This document shows, piece after piece, positions 34,091 through 45,064 of a stretch of DNA of 64,000 nucleotides; the first letter of the stretch is position 1, and each line of letters opens with the position of its first letter. A model generated the notes under the pieces. It saw only the letters and a list, made by a program, of their open reading frames with translations, ran no database searches and was not told where the DNA came from. This DNA is from Echinometra lucunter (Eukaryota; Echinodermata; Echinoidea; Camarodonta; Echinometridae): the NCBI GenBank assembly GCA_029962745.1, contig CM057161.1, forward strand, positions 8,248,357 through 8,312,356, given 5' to 3'. The position numbers and the translations under genes are program-made.

Positions 34091-34094
34091 CGAT

Positions 34095-34149
<55 letters not shown>

Positions 34150-34152
34150 TTG
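34095..34152. repeat. (TTTA)n microsatellite
   Basis: About 14 TTTA units. Confidence 0.95.
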
Positions 34153-34159
34153 GAAGTGT

Positions 34160-34375
34160 TTTTATGAATTTCAGTTGTATTGAATTTGTTTGCCCTTACT
34201 GTCTTGTACAATATTGGTGGTTGTTTATATACTAGTCCGATTGTCCTTTAAATTGTATGAAGTTGTATTGGTTTTATCCAGGACCCCATGGAAGATAACC
34301 TTTTGTTGAATGGGCTATCCTGGTAAATTATCAGTTAGTCAGTCAGTCAATCAATCAGTCGATCAATCATTCAAT
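34160..34375 (+). mobile_element. LINE/SINE 3' tail fragment
   Basis: The sequence CAGGACCCCATGGAAGATAA and GGGCTATCCTGGTAAATTA is similar to the tail of the SINE at 12985-13040. It is followed by a CAGTCAGTCAATCAATC-type tract. It is probably the 3' end of the LINE family whose tail that SINE borrowed. Confidence 0.5.
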
Positions 34376-34379
34376 AAAT

Positions 34380-37240
34380 TAAAATAAATCGATTTAGACC
34401 GGATATATGTAGATTACTTCAAGTCGTCTGTTCGATTATGTTCGTCAATAACAGTTTCATGTTTCATATTTGTGTACTGCTTAATATGCTGCATTCACTT
34501 TTGTCATTCTCGCGTCATGCGTATACTGTTGTGCATCAAAGGTTGTGCCATTTTCTGACGCAGTTATATGTCAGGAAAATGACACCTCATACAAGGGCAT
34601 TCTTGTCTTGAGCCTTTATGCTTCCATCAACAATAACTACCTCGTGAGGTAATGCACATCTGCATCTAATTGATGTGCCAGAGGAGTAGGTACTTTATAA
34701 AGTCGTTATTACTTAATGCCCTGTAATAATGTGTTCACATCTACAAGGGCAACATTAAGGTGATGGTGGCATGTAAAGGGGTTTAAACTTCTGGGTTTAG
34801 CTTTGAACTATCCTGACTATGACGAGATGTGCATACCCAGTTCAGAAACATCGTTATCAACATACCAAATCGTCATTCCGATAATATTAGACGGACCAAC
34901 TACCTTCTCTTTAGTGACGAATTAGGTTCTAGTTTGTGATTTGTTTGTTATACTGTGCATGACACGCGCTTCAAATAAGTAAACCAATATGTGAATTAAT
35001 CAATGATCTATGAAATCCATGGCCATAAAATCGATCGCCAATTCAATCAGCCGACATTTATTGATTGATTTATTAATGAGAAATAGCGCTACTCTCTCCA
35101 ATTGTTTTCCTGGGGTTTGTGATATTTTGTGATATTTTATCACATCACAGTGCAATTACACATGGTGTAATTATTTAAGCTATAAATGTACTCCGTGCAT
35201 ACTGAGTCCAGAGCATGCATGAAGCAGCAGTTGATAATTAAGTTATATCGGAAACGATTATGTATTCCAAGGTATCGGCCGGAAAATGTCACAAATCCCG
35301 GGAAAATAACAAGGAAATCATTCTATGTGATGAATGTAATTTCAATATAAGGGAGAGAGAGCGCCGTGACCAATATATCACGGTGGTTTTGTAATACGGT
35401 TGAGATTTCGCTTTTTGATGTTATAGAATACGCATAAAATCACAATGGTATGATGCATGCAGTCACCATTTTTTATTGACATTTATTTTATGACCATGGT
35501 TGTGACGTTGCGTGATTTCGTCACATGTTATTTTAAGGTAAAAGTACATCCTGCTTTTCTTTTTGTCATATTGTCTGATTAGTTTTATTTTTGCGAGACC
35601 AACGGAAAGGGTGAATTATTTCCCAACATTTCCTAGCGACTCTACTGAGACCAACTCCCTCGTTGACTGACCTATTCGAGCAAATGACATTAGCCTGTTT
35701 CCTGGACTGATGATGTACATTTCTTTCTTGATGAACGTGTGGTGCCTGGAGATCATAGACTACTTTGGCCTCCTAAACTACTAGTGTAGTGATCATGCTG
35801 GAAAATCTGTCGAACCTTGACAGGGGGGGGGGGGGGGGTTGATGCCTGCTATAGTTATAAAGTTCATTCTCTGCGCCTGGCAGTCATATACAACACTGCT
35901 TTATCGTATTTTTAGAGTTGTAGTGTTAGTTGTTCTTTAGATGTATTTTAGATAGAATTGGGCTTTTTAAGTCTAAATATATTGATCCAAGAAATAGTGG
36001 AAGACAGATAGAGACTACAGCCCCTCTACCCCACAACAGAAATCCAGATGTATACCATGGAGGGGGTCATTTTGCGCATTGTGCGCACAGTGTTCGAAAA
36101 CTGTTTTATAAAGTTCTGCGTTTCAAAATACTGCTCCTGGCTTCGCAATTGAGCTGTAAACGCACCCTGAGGTAGTTCATGTAGTCATGTACCAAAAATA
36201 AAATTTAAAAAAAGAATGCAAAATGAATTTACCACGTGGTGTTGTAACTTGTATGAGCTTCATTTTTCTAGTGTTATTATGATTTTTTTCTCTAGCTGCT
36301 CTTGTTTCCGTCGACTAAGCACCGTCTTCCTCTTGTAGTCTATTCTTGGTCAAGAGCACGGTTTCATCGACACTCCTCCTGTCACTACTTTGTCACTTTT
36401 CTATGAATGATTGCTTCGATCATGTCGATTGTGTATCCTGTGGTTTCTTACCTTCTTTTTCCAGAAGTACGTCATTTCCCATATCATTCCTTGTACTCTA
36501 AACCATGGAGCATCCGTAACCAGATGACTACCGAGTTCTGTTATTCCCATACTTAAAGGGATCCGGTAACTTTGTAGAGGCTTGATTTAATGAATTGTTG
36601 TATTTTGATGTCTGTGTTGTATAAAGATGTTCAGGAGGAGAAATAAACAGTCAGGAGTTTCAGGAATATAAAGGTTTCGAAATACAAGATGTTACTATCA
36701 AGAGATCTATCACTGAATTCCGCCATTTGCAAAACCAACCTGGGTGTGCTAATGTCTAACACTGCAGTCGATGGGGCAAAACGGTCTGGTATTTCCGGTC
36801 ACTCTTATATTTTCACTTTTGTGAAGCACAGGAAGATGCTTTTGAATTGCATTTTTTAAGGTTTCATATTTGCACAATAATACATTCACTGATAGCATGT
36901 AGGGCCATACAGCTGAGATTTTTAAAAGTTACTCAAGGGCTGTAATACAGGGGCCACCCGGTTCCAGTAACCAATGAGTTAACCCATTCGTGACAGGAAT
37001 TATTTAAAGCCTAATTTGATCAGCTTTTATTCTTCAAATTGGCAACACCAACATTTTTATTTTATTGCTAAATTTTTCTTATAAAACGTCATGTATCTGA
37101 AATGAATATAAATTGACAGAAATTATGATGAGAAGTCAAAAAGTTACCAATGTGCAGGGGAAAAAAGTGATTTTAAACTTTCTATCACATTGCCAATAAC
37201 TTTGCCCGTGTCAGGAACAGCACATACGGCAGTCTCGCAG
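34380..37240. other. No recognised gene
   Basis: A long AT-rich stretch. A G-run lies at 35822-35838. The frame at 35930-36175 has no recognisable features. Confidence 0.4.
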
Positions 37241-37244
37241 TTCA

Positions 37245-37400
37245 GTGCCGTTGCATATAACTTGCTATTATAGTAACTCTGCCATCAATGGTAACTTTCA
37301 TGGAATACTGGATTTTGATTGGCTGTTGAGCAACGCTACCATGGTAGTTACCGTTGATGGCAAAGTTACAATAATAGCCATTTTTTTTATGCAACGGCAC
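37245..37400. repeat. Foldback MITE, 156 bp
   Basis: The termini GTGCCGTTGCATA and ATGCAACGGCAC are inverted. The inner blocks TGCTATTATAGTAACTCTGC and GTTACAATAATAGC, and CATCAATGGTAAC and GTTACCGTTGATGG, continue the arms. The loop includes TGGATTTTGATTGGCTG. Confidence 0.82.
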
Positions 37401-37483
37401 CCAGACCTACGTGTTATAACTGACCAAGGCTTTTGCACTGCAAACTACTGTATCTGCATTGCAGCTAGTCTGCTACATAATGA

Positions 37484-37971
37484 TTTAAAGTGATCACACA
37501 ATGGTAAAAAAAATGTTGATATATGATCAAGAATAGAATTCTAAGAAGAATAACATTAAAAAGTTGATGATTTTCAATCGAAATCAGTGCATTTTTGGCT
37601 TATTTTGTCACAAAAAGTCAAGAGTTGACCCCAAAATTTGAGTATGAGGTATGACGTCAAAGTGGGTACCCAACTTCGCGCATTGCAGTTGTGCTGCGCG
37701 CTAGACTGTACAATATGTATTATACCTTGCGCGCATTTTGCTAGAAGTGCGCGACAAAGTACCCACTTTGACGTCATTTTGACGTCAAAGTGTGTACCCA
37801 GTTGAAACTGGGTCACAGCTGAGGGGTCAAAAATATCCTGAAATCTTACCACATTTGGGGGTTTCCTTGGCAACATGACTTTTTAATAAACTTTAGGCAG
37901 ATGATTTTCTGCTAATGAAATCATGCTCTTTTAAATGAACTAACATTGTTTCAGCATTGGGTACCCCCTTT
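37484..37971 (+). repeat. Dispersed repeat with CRE-like sites, copy 1
   Basis: This copy is near-identical over most of its length to 38269-38712. It contains GCGCATTGCAGTTGTGCTGC, GACTGTACAATATGTATTAT and TGAGGGGTCAAAAATATCCTG. TGACGTCA, the CREB/ATF octamer, occurs at 37652-37659, 37769-37776 and 37780-37787. The last two form a head-to-head block. The minus-strand frame through it (MLPRKPPNVV...) occurs in both copies, but the sequence looks non-coding and repeat-derived. Confidence 0.85.
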
Positions 37972-38268
37972 AAAGTTGTAAATCCTCATAGTGACAGTGA
38001 TAACATTTTTTCAGTGCGCGATTTTGTAAATTTTGTCACCCTTTGTAAAACACTTTTATGTTTGTTTTCTATTATCCGGCTTGATCTTGATTCCATTATA
38101 CAAGTATTATGGAAAGAAAAACTGTTATTCAAAACAGTGATGTGGTAATTTCAAATGCGAAACATGACAACCCTTGAGCCAGACGATGTATACATTGTCT
38201 AGCGGTTATACAAGAAAATACATGTGGTTGACTAGTGACTACATCATACTGTCCAAAGACACCTCTCA

Positions 38269-38712
38269 ATTTAAAGTGATTACACAATGACATTAAAAAT
38301 TTGATGATTCTCAATCGAAATCAATGCATTTTGGCTAATTTTCTCATGAAAAGTTATGAGCTGACCAAAAAAAATGAGTATGAGTTATGACGTAAAAGTG
38401 GGTATACCCAGCTTCGCGCATTGCAGTTGTGCTGCGCGCTAGACTGTACAACATGTATTATACCTTGCGCGCATTTTGCTAGAAGTGCGCGACAAGGTAC
38501 CCACTTTGACGTCATTTTGACGTCAAAGTGGGTACCCAGTTGAAACTGGGTCACAGCTGAGGGGTCAAAAATATCCTGAAATCCTACCACATTTGGGGGT
38601 TTCCTTGGCAACACGACTGTTTAAAAAACTTTAGGCAGATGATTTTCTGCTAATAAAATCATGCTCTTTTAAATGAGCTAACATTGTTTCAGCTCTTGGT
38701 ACCCCCTTTAAA
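38269..38712 (+). repeat. Dispersed repeat with CRE-like sites, copy 2
   Basis: Second copy of the repeat at 37484-37971. The first TGACGTCA is mutated to TGACGTAA, while those at 38507-38514 and 38518-38525 are intact. Small indels lie near the left end. Confidence 0.85.
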
Positions 38713-38921
38713 AGGCATGACTTTCAAACCGTAGAATTGCAAGTTCATTGCAAGTTTTCAGGGTTGGACCATCGTCTTTAGCTTTTTTCAAAGCTCCACT
38801 AAGAGCTCTGATTCTCGATGTTTTGATGAGCATGCTCTGATCGTCCGGAAGAGAATGACTCGAATTATGCCCAGTGGAGGCTACCTACTGCCTACGAATG
38901 GTCTTGTGAGGGAGGACACAC

Positions 38922-38923
38922 TC

Positions 38924-38971
<48 letters not shown>
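38922..38971. repeat. (CT)n microsatellite
   Basis: About 24 CT units. Confidence 0.95.
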
Positions 38972-38975
<4 letters not shown>

Positions 38976-38994
38976 AAAATTCCCAGCTTTTTTC

Positions 38995-39155
38995 TTTTCG
39001 GGGGGGGGGCATACTAAAAAATATTGTTGATAAGGAAGAAATTATAGTCCTCAGCTTAAAATGGGGAGAGGATGCCCTGTTGTGTCCCGCTACCCTTAAA
39101 TTTTGGGGGGCGTGTCCCCTTGCCCCCCCCCCCCCCCCCCCGATTAACGCCCATG
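38995..39155 (+). mobile_element. Partial hAT-like element, family D
   Basis: Blocks AGTCCTCAGCTTAAAATGGG, TTAAATTTTGGGGGGCGTGT and a long C-tract followed by GATTAACGCCCATG resemble the right half of the element at 24844-25105. The left half is missing or replaced by the (CT)n tract, and no target duplication was found. Confidence 0.5.
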
Positions 39156-39159
39156 TCTG

Positions 39160-40740
39160 ATTGGTGCCCGGCGGAAATGCCCGCGACTTCTCAGTCACGT
39201 TGGCATTCGAAATTCTGTGTGCAAGGTGAAGGATGGGTTTTTCTCCTTCGTCTTCAGCTGACAATGATTTCAAAGTGGGATAAGGTGAAAATAAGTGGGG
39301 CAGCGTGATAAAACAGTGAAGAATAAGGTTCACAAGTTTGGCACTAACATGGGTGAGATCTTCATAAACTTCAGAGCATACCCAAAGTTTATGTATTTTA
39401 ACAACCATAGATTCTACAGCTTTCCCCAGGCCTGTCATATAATCGTAAGGAAATATCCGAAAGAACCAAATAATATTCTCTCAGAGCGCCAATATATGCC
39501 AATCACATACCATAATGCGTAAGATAACTTTTGCTGTGCCTGATTAAACTAAGAAAAGATAGCTGTGCATTCTTCCAAATTACTACTTCCTGTACTGTAC
39601 ATGGAGTCTGTATTAAATTGAATGGTATATTTATTGAAACTAGTATGGCAGATACAAGTTCCGATGGCGAACACAATAGGCAATATAGAGAGGAGGATGA
39701 AAGAATAAGGAGAAGGAAAAGACCGGAGGGAAAAAAGGACGTAATAAGCTGGGAAAGCTAGGCACGCACTCATTCCAAGAACTCAGTGTCGCTTTCAAGT
39801 CGATGTACAGTAGCGCCCCCTTGCGTTATTATTATTTATATTATTTTGTGCGGAAACCTCCCCATGTTTTTTGAGCTGAGTCAACGTCAGTGTATCTGCC
39901 TGATCAATGTGAATCAGCTAACTGCTCTGCACTCTCCCTATTTCTGTTCATTAATTTGTCATAGTACATAATCATAAGGGCTTTGTGTATGATGTTTTAA
40001 TATCACACCTGTTTACCAAAAGTTCTTGTATCTGTCACCTTGTCAGTATACATTTTACTTTTTGCCCATTTCTAAGATTAAGGGGGACAAAATAATGAAA
40101 TTTTCCTGAAATCTAAGTTTGGCCGTGAGCTAACAGATCAACTTTTATAAAGTATGAATTTGACTAGTGTCATTTCTGAATGATCAGAAATGTGTAGCCA
40201 TGAAGTTATATTTTACCGGCCCATTTTGCGACTGGAAGGCATTCTTAGATATGAGATAAGCTGGCTTCAGACATTTTCTAACCACCTATCTGAATTCTGG
40301 TAGACCTGTTTACTTATTCAAATTAATGCACGTTTCGCTTCAGACCCTTGGTTAACAACTATTCAGTTCTCCTGTTACATATAAGTTTGCATACATTATT
40401 TTGCTGTGTCGGACAAGCCTCTGACAACCTTCTAAGTTGTCAAGGGAAACTCTTTTTCTACAATTTAGTATATGCATAAGATTAGTAAACAGGTCTATTC
40501 GGACCAAGTATAAGCCCCGAAAGCGGTAAAACAGAGACCCTTTTGATGAACGTGTCAGGTACCCCTCAAGTGTTTTCTAACGGGTGCTGGGTGGCAATAA
40601 AGTCTGACAGTGAACCGGAAGTGGTTGGTAAATTCTTGGAACCCATATGGCGCTTCCAATTCTACTGAACATGTGCTCAGTGTTTCCACAGACAGTACAT
40701 CGAAGCGTGCACGTGTAAATGGTAGAACCATGGACCTTGT
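39160..40740. other. No recognised gene
   Basis: Nothing recognised. The frames at 39295-39761 lack recognisable motifs or splice sites. Confidence 0.4.
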
Positions 40741-40764
40741 AGTACCTTCTACGTGGTAGAACTT

Positions 40765-40875
40765 ATGGAGAGAGAAAGAGAGGCACTGACAGGTGGCAGG
40801 CAGGCGGACAGACAGATACAGAGAAGAGAAGAAGAGAGAGGGAGATACAGATAAGAGAAGAAGAGAGAGGGAGAA
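40765..40875. repeat. GA-rich tract with 30-bp tandem duplication
   Basis: AGATACAGAGAAGAGAAGAA and GAGAGAGGG are followed by AGATACAGATAAGAGAAGAA and GAGAGAGGG. Confidence 0.85.
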
Positions 40876-40879
40876 TAAG

Positions 40880-41342
40880 TAATTTTAAACATAAAAATGA
40901 TGATTAAGAATGATGAAAAAATCTGTAGCGTAGAAGTTACTGGAAAATTATTGAACATTCATGATCAAGGAAATAGCGTTGTATCGGACCAGATATGGTA
41001 CCAACGTGATTACGCTTAGATTATTTTCATTTTTGAAAGAGGAAGGATGCGGCGTGCTGTAGAACAATAATAAATAGGCATTCATCCGGGATTTTTGTGT
41101 AAACACTCGTTCTTGGCGTTTATAAAGGCATATTTCTGTTAGGAAACTCCGACCCCAAGAAATTACATGTACATAATGATGTGAATATTGCTAACAACAA
41201 ATATCACAAACCATAGAACGTAGGGGCTGTAAGCCGTTTTCAGGATGGGGAGGGGTCGAGGGGAAAGCTAATTTAATGGCACTACTGGAAGTGAAACTTT
41301 CCGATAAGTTTTAAGTGGATATTGATCGACAACCTGATCAAC
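40880..41342. other. No recognised gene
   Basis: Nothing recognised. Confidence 0.4.
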
Positions 41343-41349
41343 GTCCATA

Positions 41350-41500
41350 TGGAGGAGGCGTGATAGTAGAGCACCGGTATCGTAATCCGGTGACTCGGGC
41401 TTGAAACTGCGTTACTGCTCTTTGGTTAGGCATTTATCCTCATTGCCAGGATCCTCGGAGAGGACTAAAATCCGTCGGTCACCTACAAACCAATAACCTT
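41350..41500 (+). mobile_element. tRNA-derived SINE, decayed
   Basis: GGAGGCGTGATAGTAGAGC is a weak A box, and CGGGCTTGAAACTGCG is a weak B box. The body TTATCCTCATTGCCAGGATC, CTCGGAGAGGACTAAAATCC and CGTCGGTC matches the minus-strand SINE at 29495-29658. Confidence 0.7.
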
Positions 41501-41504
41501 CAGT

Positions 41505-42400
41505 CAAGTTCAGTGTAGTCCTCACGATTTCGCTAAAAATCTTGTACGGTCGTAAGAGTAATATTTTTGTTATTACACTTCATTTGTCTTCAGAATGCAA
41601 AGCGAAAGGATTTGCAAACGTAAAGGCCTTTATGGAAAAGTGTTACTTAATATGATAAACAATGAAAATTTCAGACTGATTTCATACAATTATATTTGTG
41701 CAGTGGTAAAAGATAACTCTAAAACCGAATCACCGACATAAATTACAAGTTCAACGGAATTCCATAACATTGCTGCGACGGATTGTACTCTGGTTCATTC
41801 TGAATAGCTTCGTCAAGTCTTGCACGCGCAAAAGGATCTTAGAATCTCATTCCGACTTCCTTGTAGATAAAATATAATGGCTGAATTCCTTACCTATAAA
41901 CAAACAATATGATGAATATCCTTTTATTGTGACAATAAACGAGCTCGCATTCATTTGAAAATGTACTCATAATAGCACGATTGTCATCAAGCTATGAATG
42001 TGTTTTCATTTGTTATTGTCGATGATGACTTCTACCACCAAGCGAGGTGAAGATGTATTGTGGAATGAACGCTTGGTGAATAAATCGACCCTTGTCACCT
42101 AGAGAAGAGCAACACTAGTCTGCAGGAACAGACTCTATTTCATTTTCATTCTTCATTTCATTAATTTCTTTCAAGAGTCATCAAACTTCAGCCGGAAGTT
42201 GTTCCGGCTGTTCTTCAGTAAGTCTGTGAGACCAGGGAGATGGTCTCCACGTCCATCTTCTTGGTGAGACACTGAAACACGATTCCGTATAAAGCTTTTA
42301 TTTTGATCCAAACTTTATACGAAATTATGTTTAATATGGCATAAAGTACTTTCAGTGTCTCTGGCCGAGTCTGACGGTTTACAGCCACTAGGTGTAATAC
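41505..42400. other. No recognised gene
   Basis: Nothing recognised apart from a perfect small hairpin CAGCCGGAA-GTTG-TTCCGGCTG near 42190-42211. Confidence 0.4.
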
Positions 42401-42401
42401 C

Positions 42402-42545
42402 AGTTGGCCTAATTTACAGATCGTCTAACACCACTATGGCTAAACCCATTTGGTCTACTACCAATTTGGTCTAATTGCAGTTTGGTCCAATCATCACTTG
42501 GTCTAATACGCACTTAGGCTAATTATCATTTTCTCTAATGATCAA
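42402..42545 (+). repeat. Degenerate ~20-bp minisatellite, TTTGGTCTAAT motif
   Basis: Variants of ATTTGGTCTAAT recur about every 17-22 bp: GTTGGCCTAAT, TATGGCTAAA, TTTGGTCTACT, TTTGGTCTAAT, TTTGGTCCAAT, CTTGGTCTAAT, CTTAGGCTAAT, TTTCTCTAAT. Confidence 0.8.
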
Positions 42546-42819
42546 GAAGTTATAATCAATAAGACTGATTTCTAAATCTATTAGATTAATACATGCATTT
42601 TCAATCGAATTTTCAGATGAAGAAATTTAGAATGTTGGCGTTATGACTGATAAGAGATTATACCTGCAAACTAGTACAAGGTGCCCTTTTGAGGTGCTCC
42701 CATTGCGAGGTTACCAGACGTTTGTTTATCCAAGACACAATAGTCCCCAGTTTTAAAGGGACATGAATATTTTTGAAAAAATTGTTCACTATTAGTAATG
42801 ATCTTTTTTTTTCTCCTCG

Positions 42820-43020
42820 GCCTCCTCGGCTTCCTCCCCTTCTTTTTCCTTTTCTTCTTCTTCTTCTTCTTCTCTTCTCTTCTCTTCTTTTTCTTCTCAT
42901 TAAATACTATAATTGTTACTTTTATCAATGATAATAATAATAATAGTCATAATTATAATAATAATAATAATGATAATAATGATAATAATAATAATAATAA
43001 TAATGATAATAATAATAATG

Positions 43021-43051
<31 letters not shown>

Positions 43052-43119
43052 TAATAATAATAATAATGATAATAATAATAATAATAATAATTATAATAAT
43101 AATAATAATGATAATAATG

Positions 43120-43150
<31 letters not shown>

Positions 43151-43233
43151 TAATAATAATAATAATGATGATAATGATGATGATGATAATATTGATGATA
43201 ATGATAATTAAGAAGAAGAAGAAGAAGAAGAAG
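42820..43233. repeat. Compound microsatellite: (CTT)n, (AAT/GAT)n, (AAG)n
   Basis: A pyrimidine tract with CTT triplets (about 42835-42895) and an array of ATA/ATG/ATT triplets (about 42930-43208) are followed by (AAG)n at 43209-43233. The open frames here are artefacts. Confidence 0.92.
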
Positions 43234-43239
43234 TAAAAT

Positions 43240-44539
43240 CAACAATTCAGATGTAAGATCAGGCCCACTATCTCTGTCCTCATCGATCAAAATGTTTATG
43301 TACCAGTTTGGTGGTAGTTAGATTATATCACATTACGGATATTATTCATTACTTTGGGGAAGGATAGCAAACAACAATAGAGTGACGCATTTCGATCACA
43401 TCAGAGGAACGATATCGCTACATCTTTTGTTTGAATAAGTGGTCTCTGCAGATGATACCTGTCTAATCATTAACACTTCAACGTGTGTAACTCAATTATA
43501 AACTCTATGGGATTCGCCCCTCACTTTATCTTTTCAACCTCCGACGGGCCATAGTTTGTAGGCTGAAACCCTGGTCAGTCGAAACGTGTCATTATAGAAC
43601 GTCTAGACTATGATATTAGTAGGCTAACATACATGTACATCCCTGTACTATTATACTGTCCTACTTCGGCAAAAGGAAGCAAGTGACAAAAGTGACATTT
43701 TCTGTAAAAAAAAAAAAAAGAGCAAAATTTGTCTGTCATTTGTACTGACGTCAATGTAATATCGTCATGCCTTACCTAACATATCTCTCAGTAGGATGCG
43801 TGTTTATGCACGAAATTTGATCTGGAAGAAGAGCAAATTATATGAAATAAGAAAACATCAATAACTTTTAATATGAAGCTATGGTTAAGCGTCGTAAAAA
43901 ATTATATCATGTAATGTTTGGATGAAATAAGATAGGGGTCGTGGGGCGCCCCATTTATTCTAAACGCTAAAACCGCCCCTGCAAAAGTGATGGAGGCGCA
44001 CCTGGGTAATGTCTGTAGTATACAGTAGATAAATCCCATCAGAGGAGTAGAGAGCCAGTCTTTAGGAGTCTTGTTAGGGATCAATTCGTTTTTTAACTAA
44101 ATCCACTCCACCTTTGAGTGGAAACCACTCCCGAACATTGTTTTAAATTATTATTATTTCTCTCTCTCTCTCTCTCTTTTTATTTATTTTTTTTTTGATC
44201 CTGTTTTGGTAGCCGGTGTTCTTCTGAAAAATTGAGTTATGTTCTGCAGTTACTTAACAAGAAACTGTCTGAAAGCAACTGGGAAAGCTAGATAGCGTAT
44301 TTTATACAAGAAAGCAGGTGTCTTGTGTGAGGCTTTGAAATCACCGTATTGGTAAGAAATTATCCCAACAGGCACATGTACTCGGACTTGAGTACGTGGG
44401 ACCACATAGATATGCGGTATGAATTTTCGGAACTTTATTAATTGCATTTCAAGGGAAATCGTTCCCCGGGATCCTGATATGCTTTATATTCGTCATAGCT
44501 AACATTAAAATAATGAGATCCAAAACACAAGCTCTTCTT
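43240..44539. other. No recognised gene
   Basis: Nothing recognised apart from a (CT)n tract at 44159-44178. Confidence 0.4.
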
Positions 44540-44705
44540 GTTTATTTACGTCTTAAATGAACAGAGAGGGTATTATATAGTCACATGACCCAGCCCTCTC
44601 TTTCCCCATACTCTTCTTTCTTCTTCCTCCTCCTTTTTTTTTTTTAATCTCTTGAAAAATCATAGGGAGAGCGGTCGCCCCCTGACCCCTTATATCACCG
44701 CCCTG
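44540..44705 (-). mobile_element. hAT-like MITE, family A, truncated copy
   Basis: It matches 15652-15891 from TTTATTTACGTCTTAAATGA through GGGTATTATATAG, a polypyrimidine block, ATCTCTTGAAAAATCAT and CGGTCGCCCCCTG to the end ATATCACCGCCCTG. The other end is missing, so no target duplication can be defined. Confidence 0.75.
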
Positions 44706-45005
44706 TCTTTAGCAATCCCTCCAATGACTCCTCGGAGAGTAGATTCCACTCCTATTGAGAATGATTTTGATACCGAAGTGTAGGGAGAGCGAGATGGCCC
44801 CATCACCTCCCTATATAGTGTGATTTCCACAGATTGGTTGTGATATACACTTACAGCTTTCAAAGGAAGACCTTGATTTCTTAACTCGGACCGTGCTGCT
44901 TGTAGTCGGCATTGACCTTGCGTTCGCAGTCCAGGCTCTAACAGCTACACTCTTTTATGGGCATCGTCCCTGGGCCACGCCCCCTTGTCCTCTTCTCCTT
45001 CTCTC
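44706..45005. other. No recognised gene
   Basis: Nothing recognised. Confidence 0.4.
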
Positions 45006-45006
45006 A

Positions 45007-45009
<3 letters not shown>

Positions 45010-45060
<51 letters not shown>
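45010..45060. repeat. (CT)n microsatellite
   Basis: About 25 CT units. Confidence 0.95.
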
Positions 45061-45062
<2 letters not shown>

Positions 45063-45064
45063 AT

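Noticed and set aside
37574..38614. Two similar minus-strand frames starting MLPRKPPNVV
   Set aside because: They lie in a duplicated repeat, differ by indels at the end, and have no start or splice context; judged non-coding.
38881..39438. 185-codon minus-strand frame
   Set aside because: Contains a poly-Arg/Glu run from (CT)n and a poly-Gly run from the C-tract; remainder has no recognisable motif.
42798..43290. Frames of 107-137 codons
   Set aside because: Low-complexity translations of the compound microsatellite.
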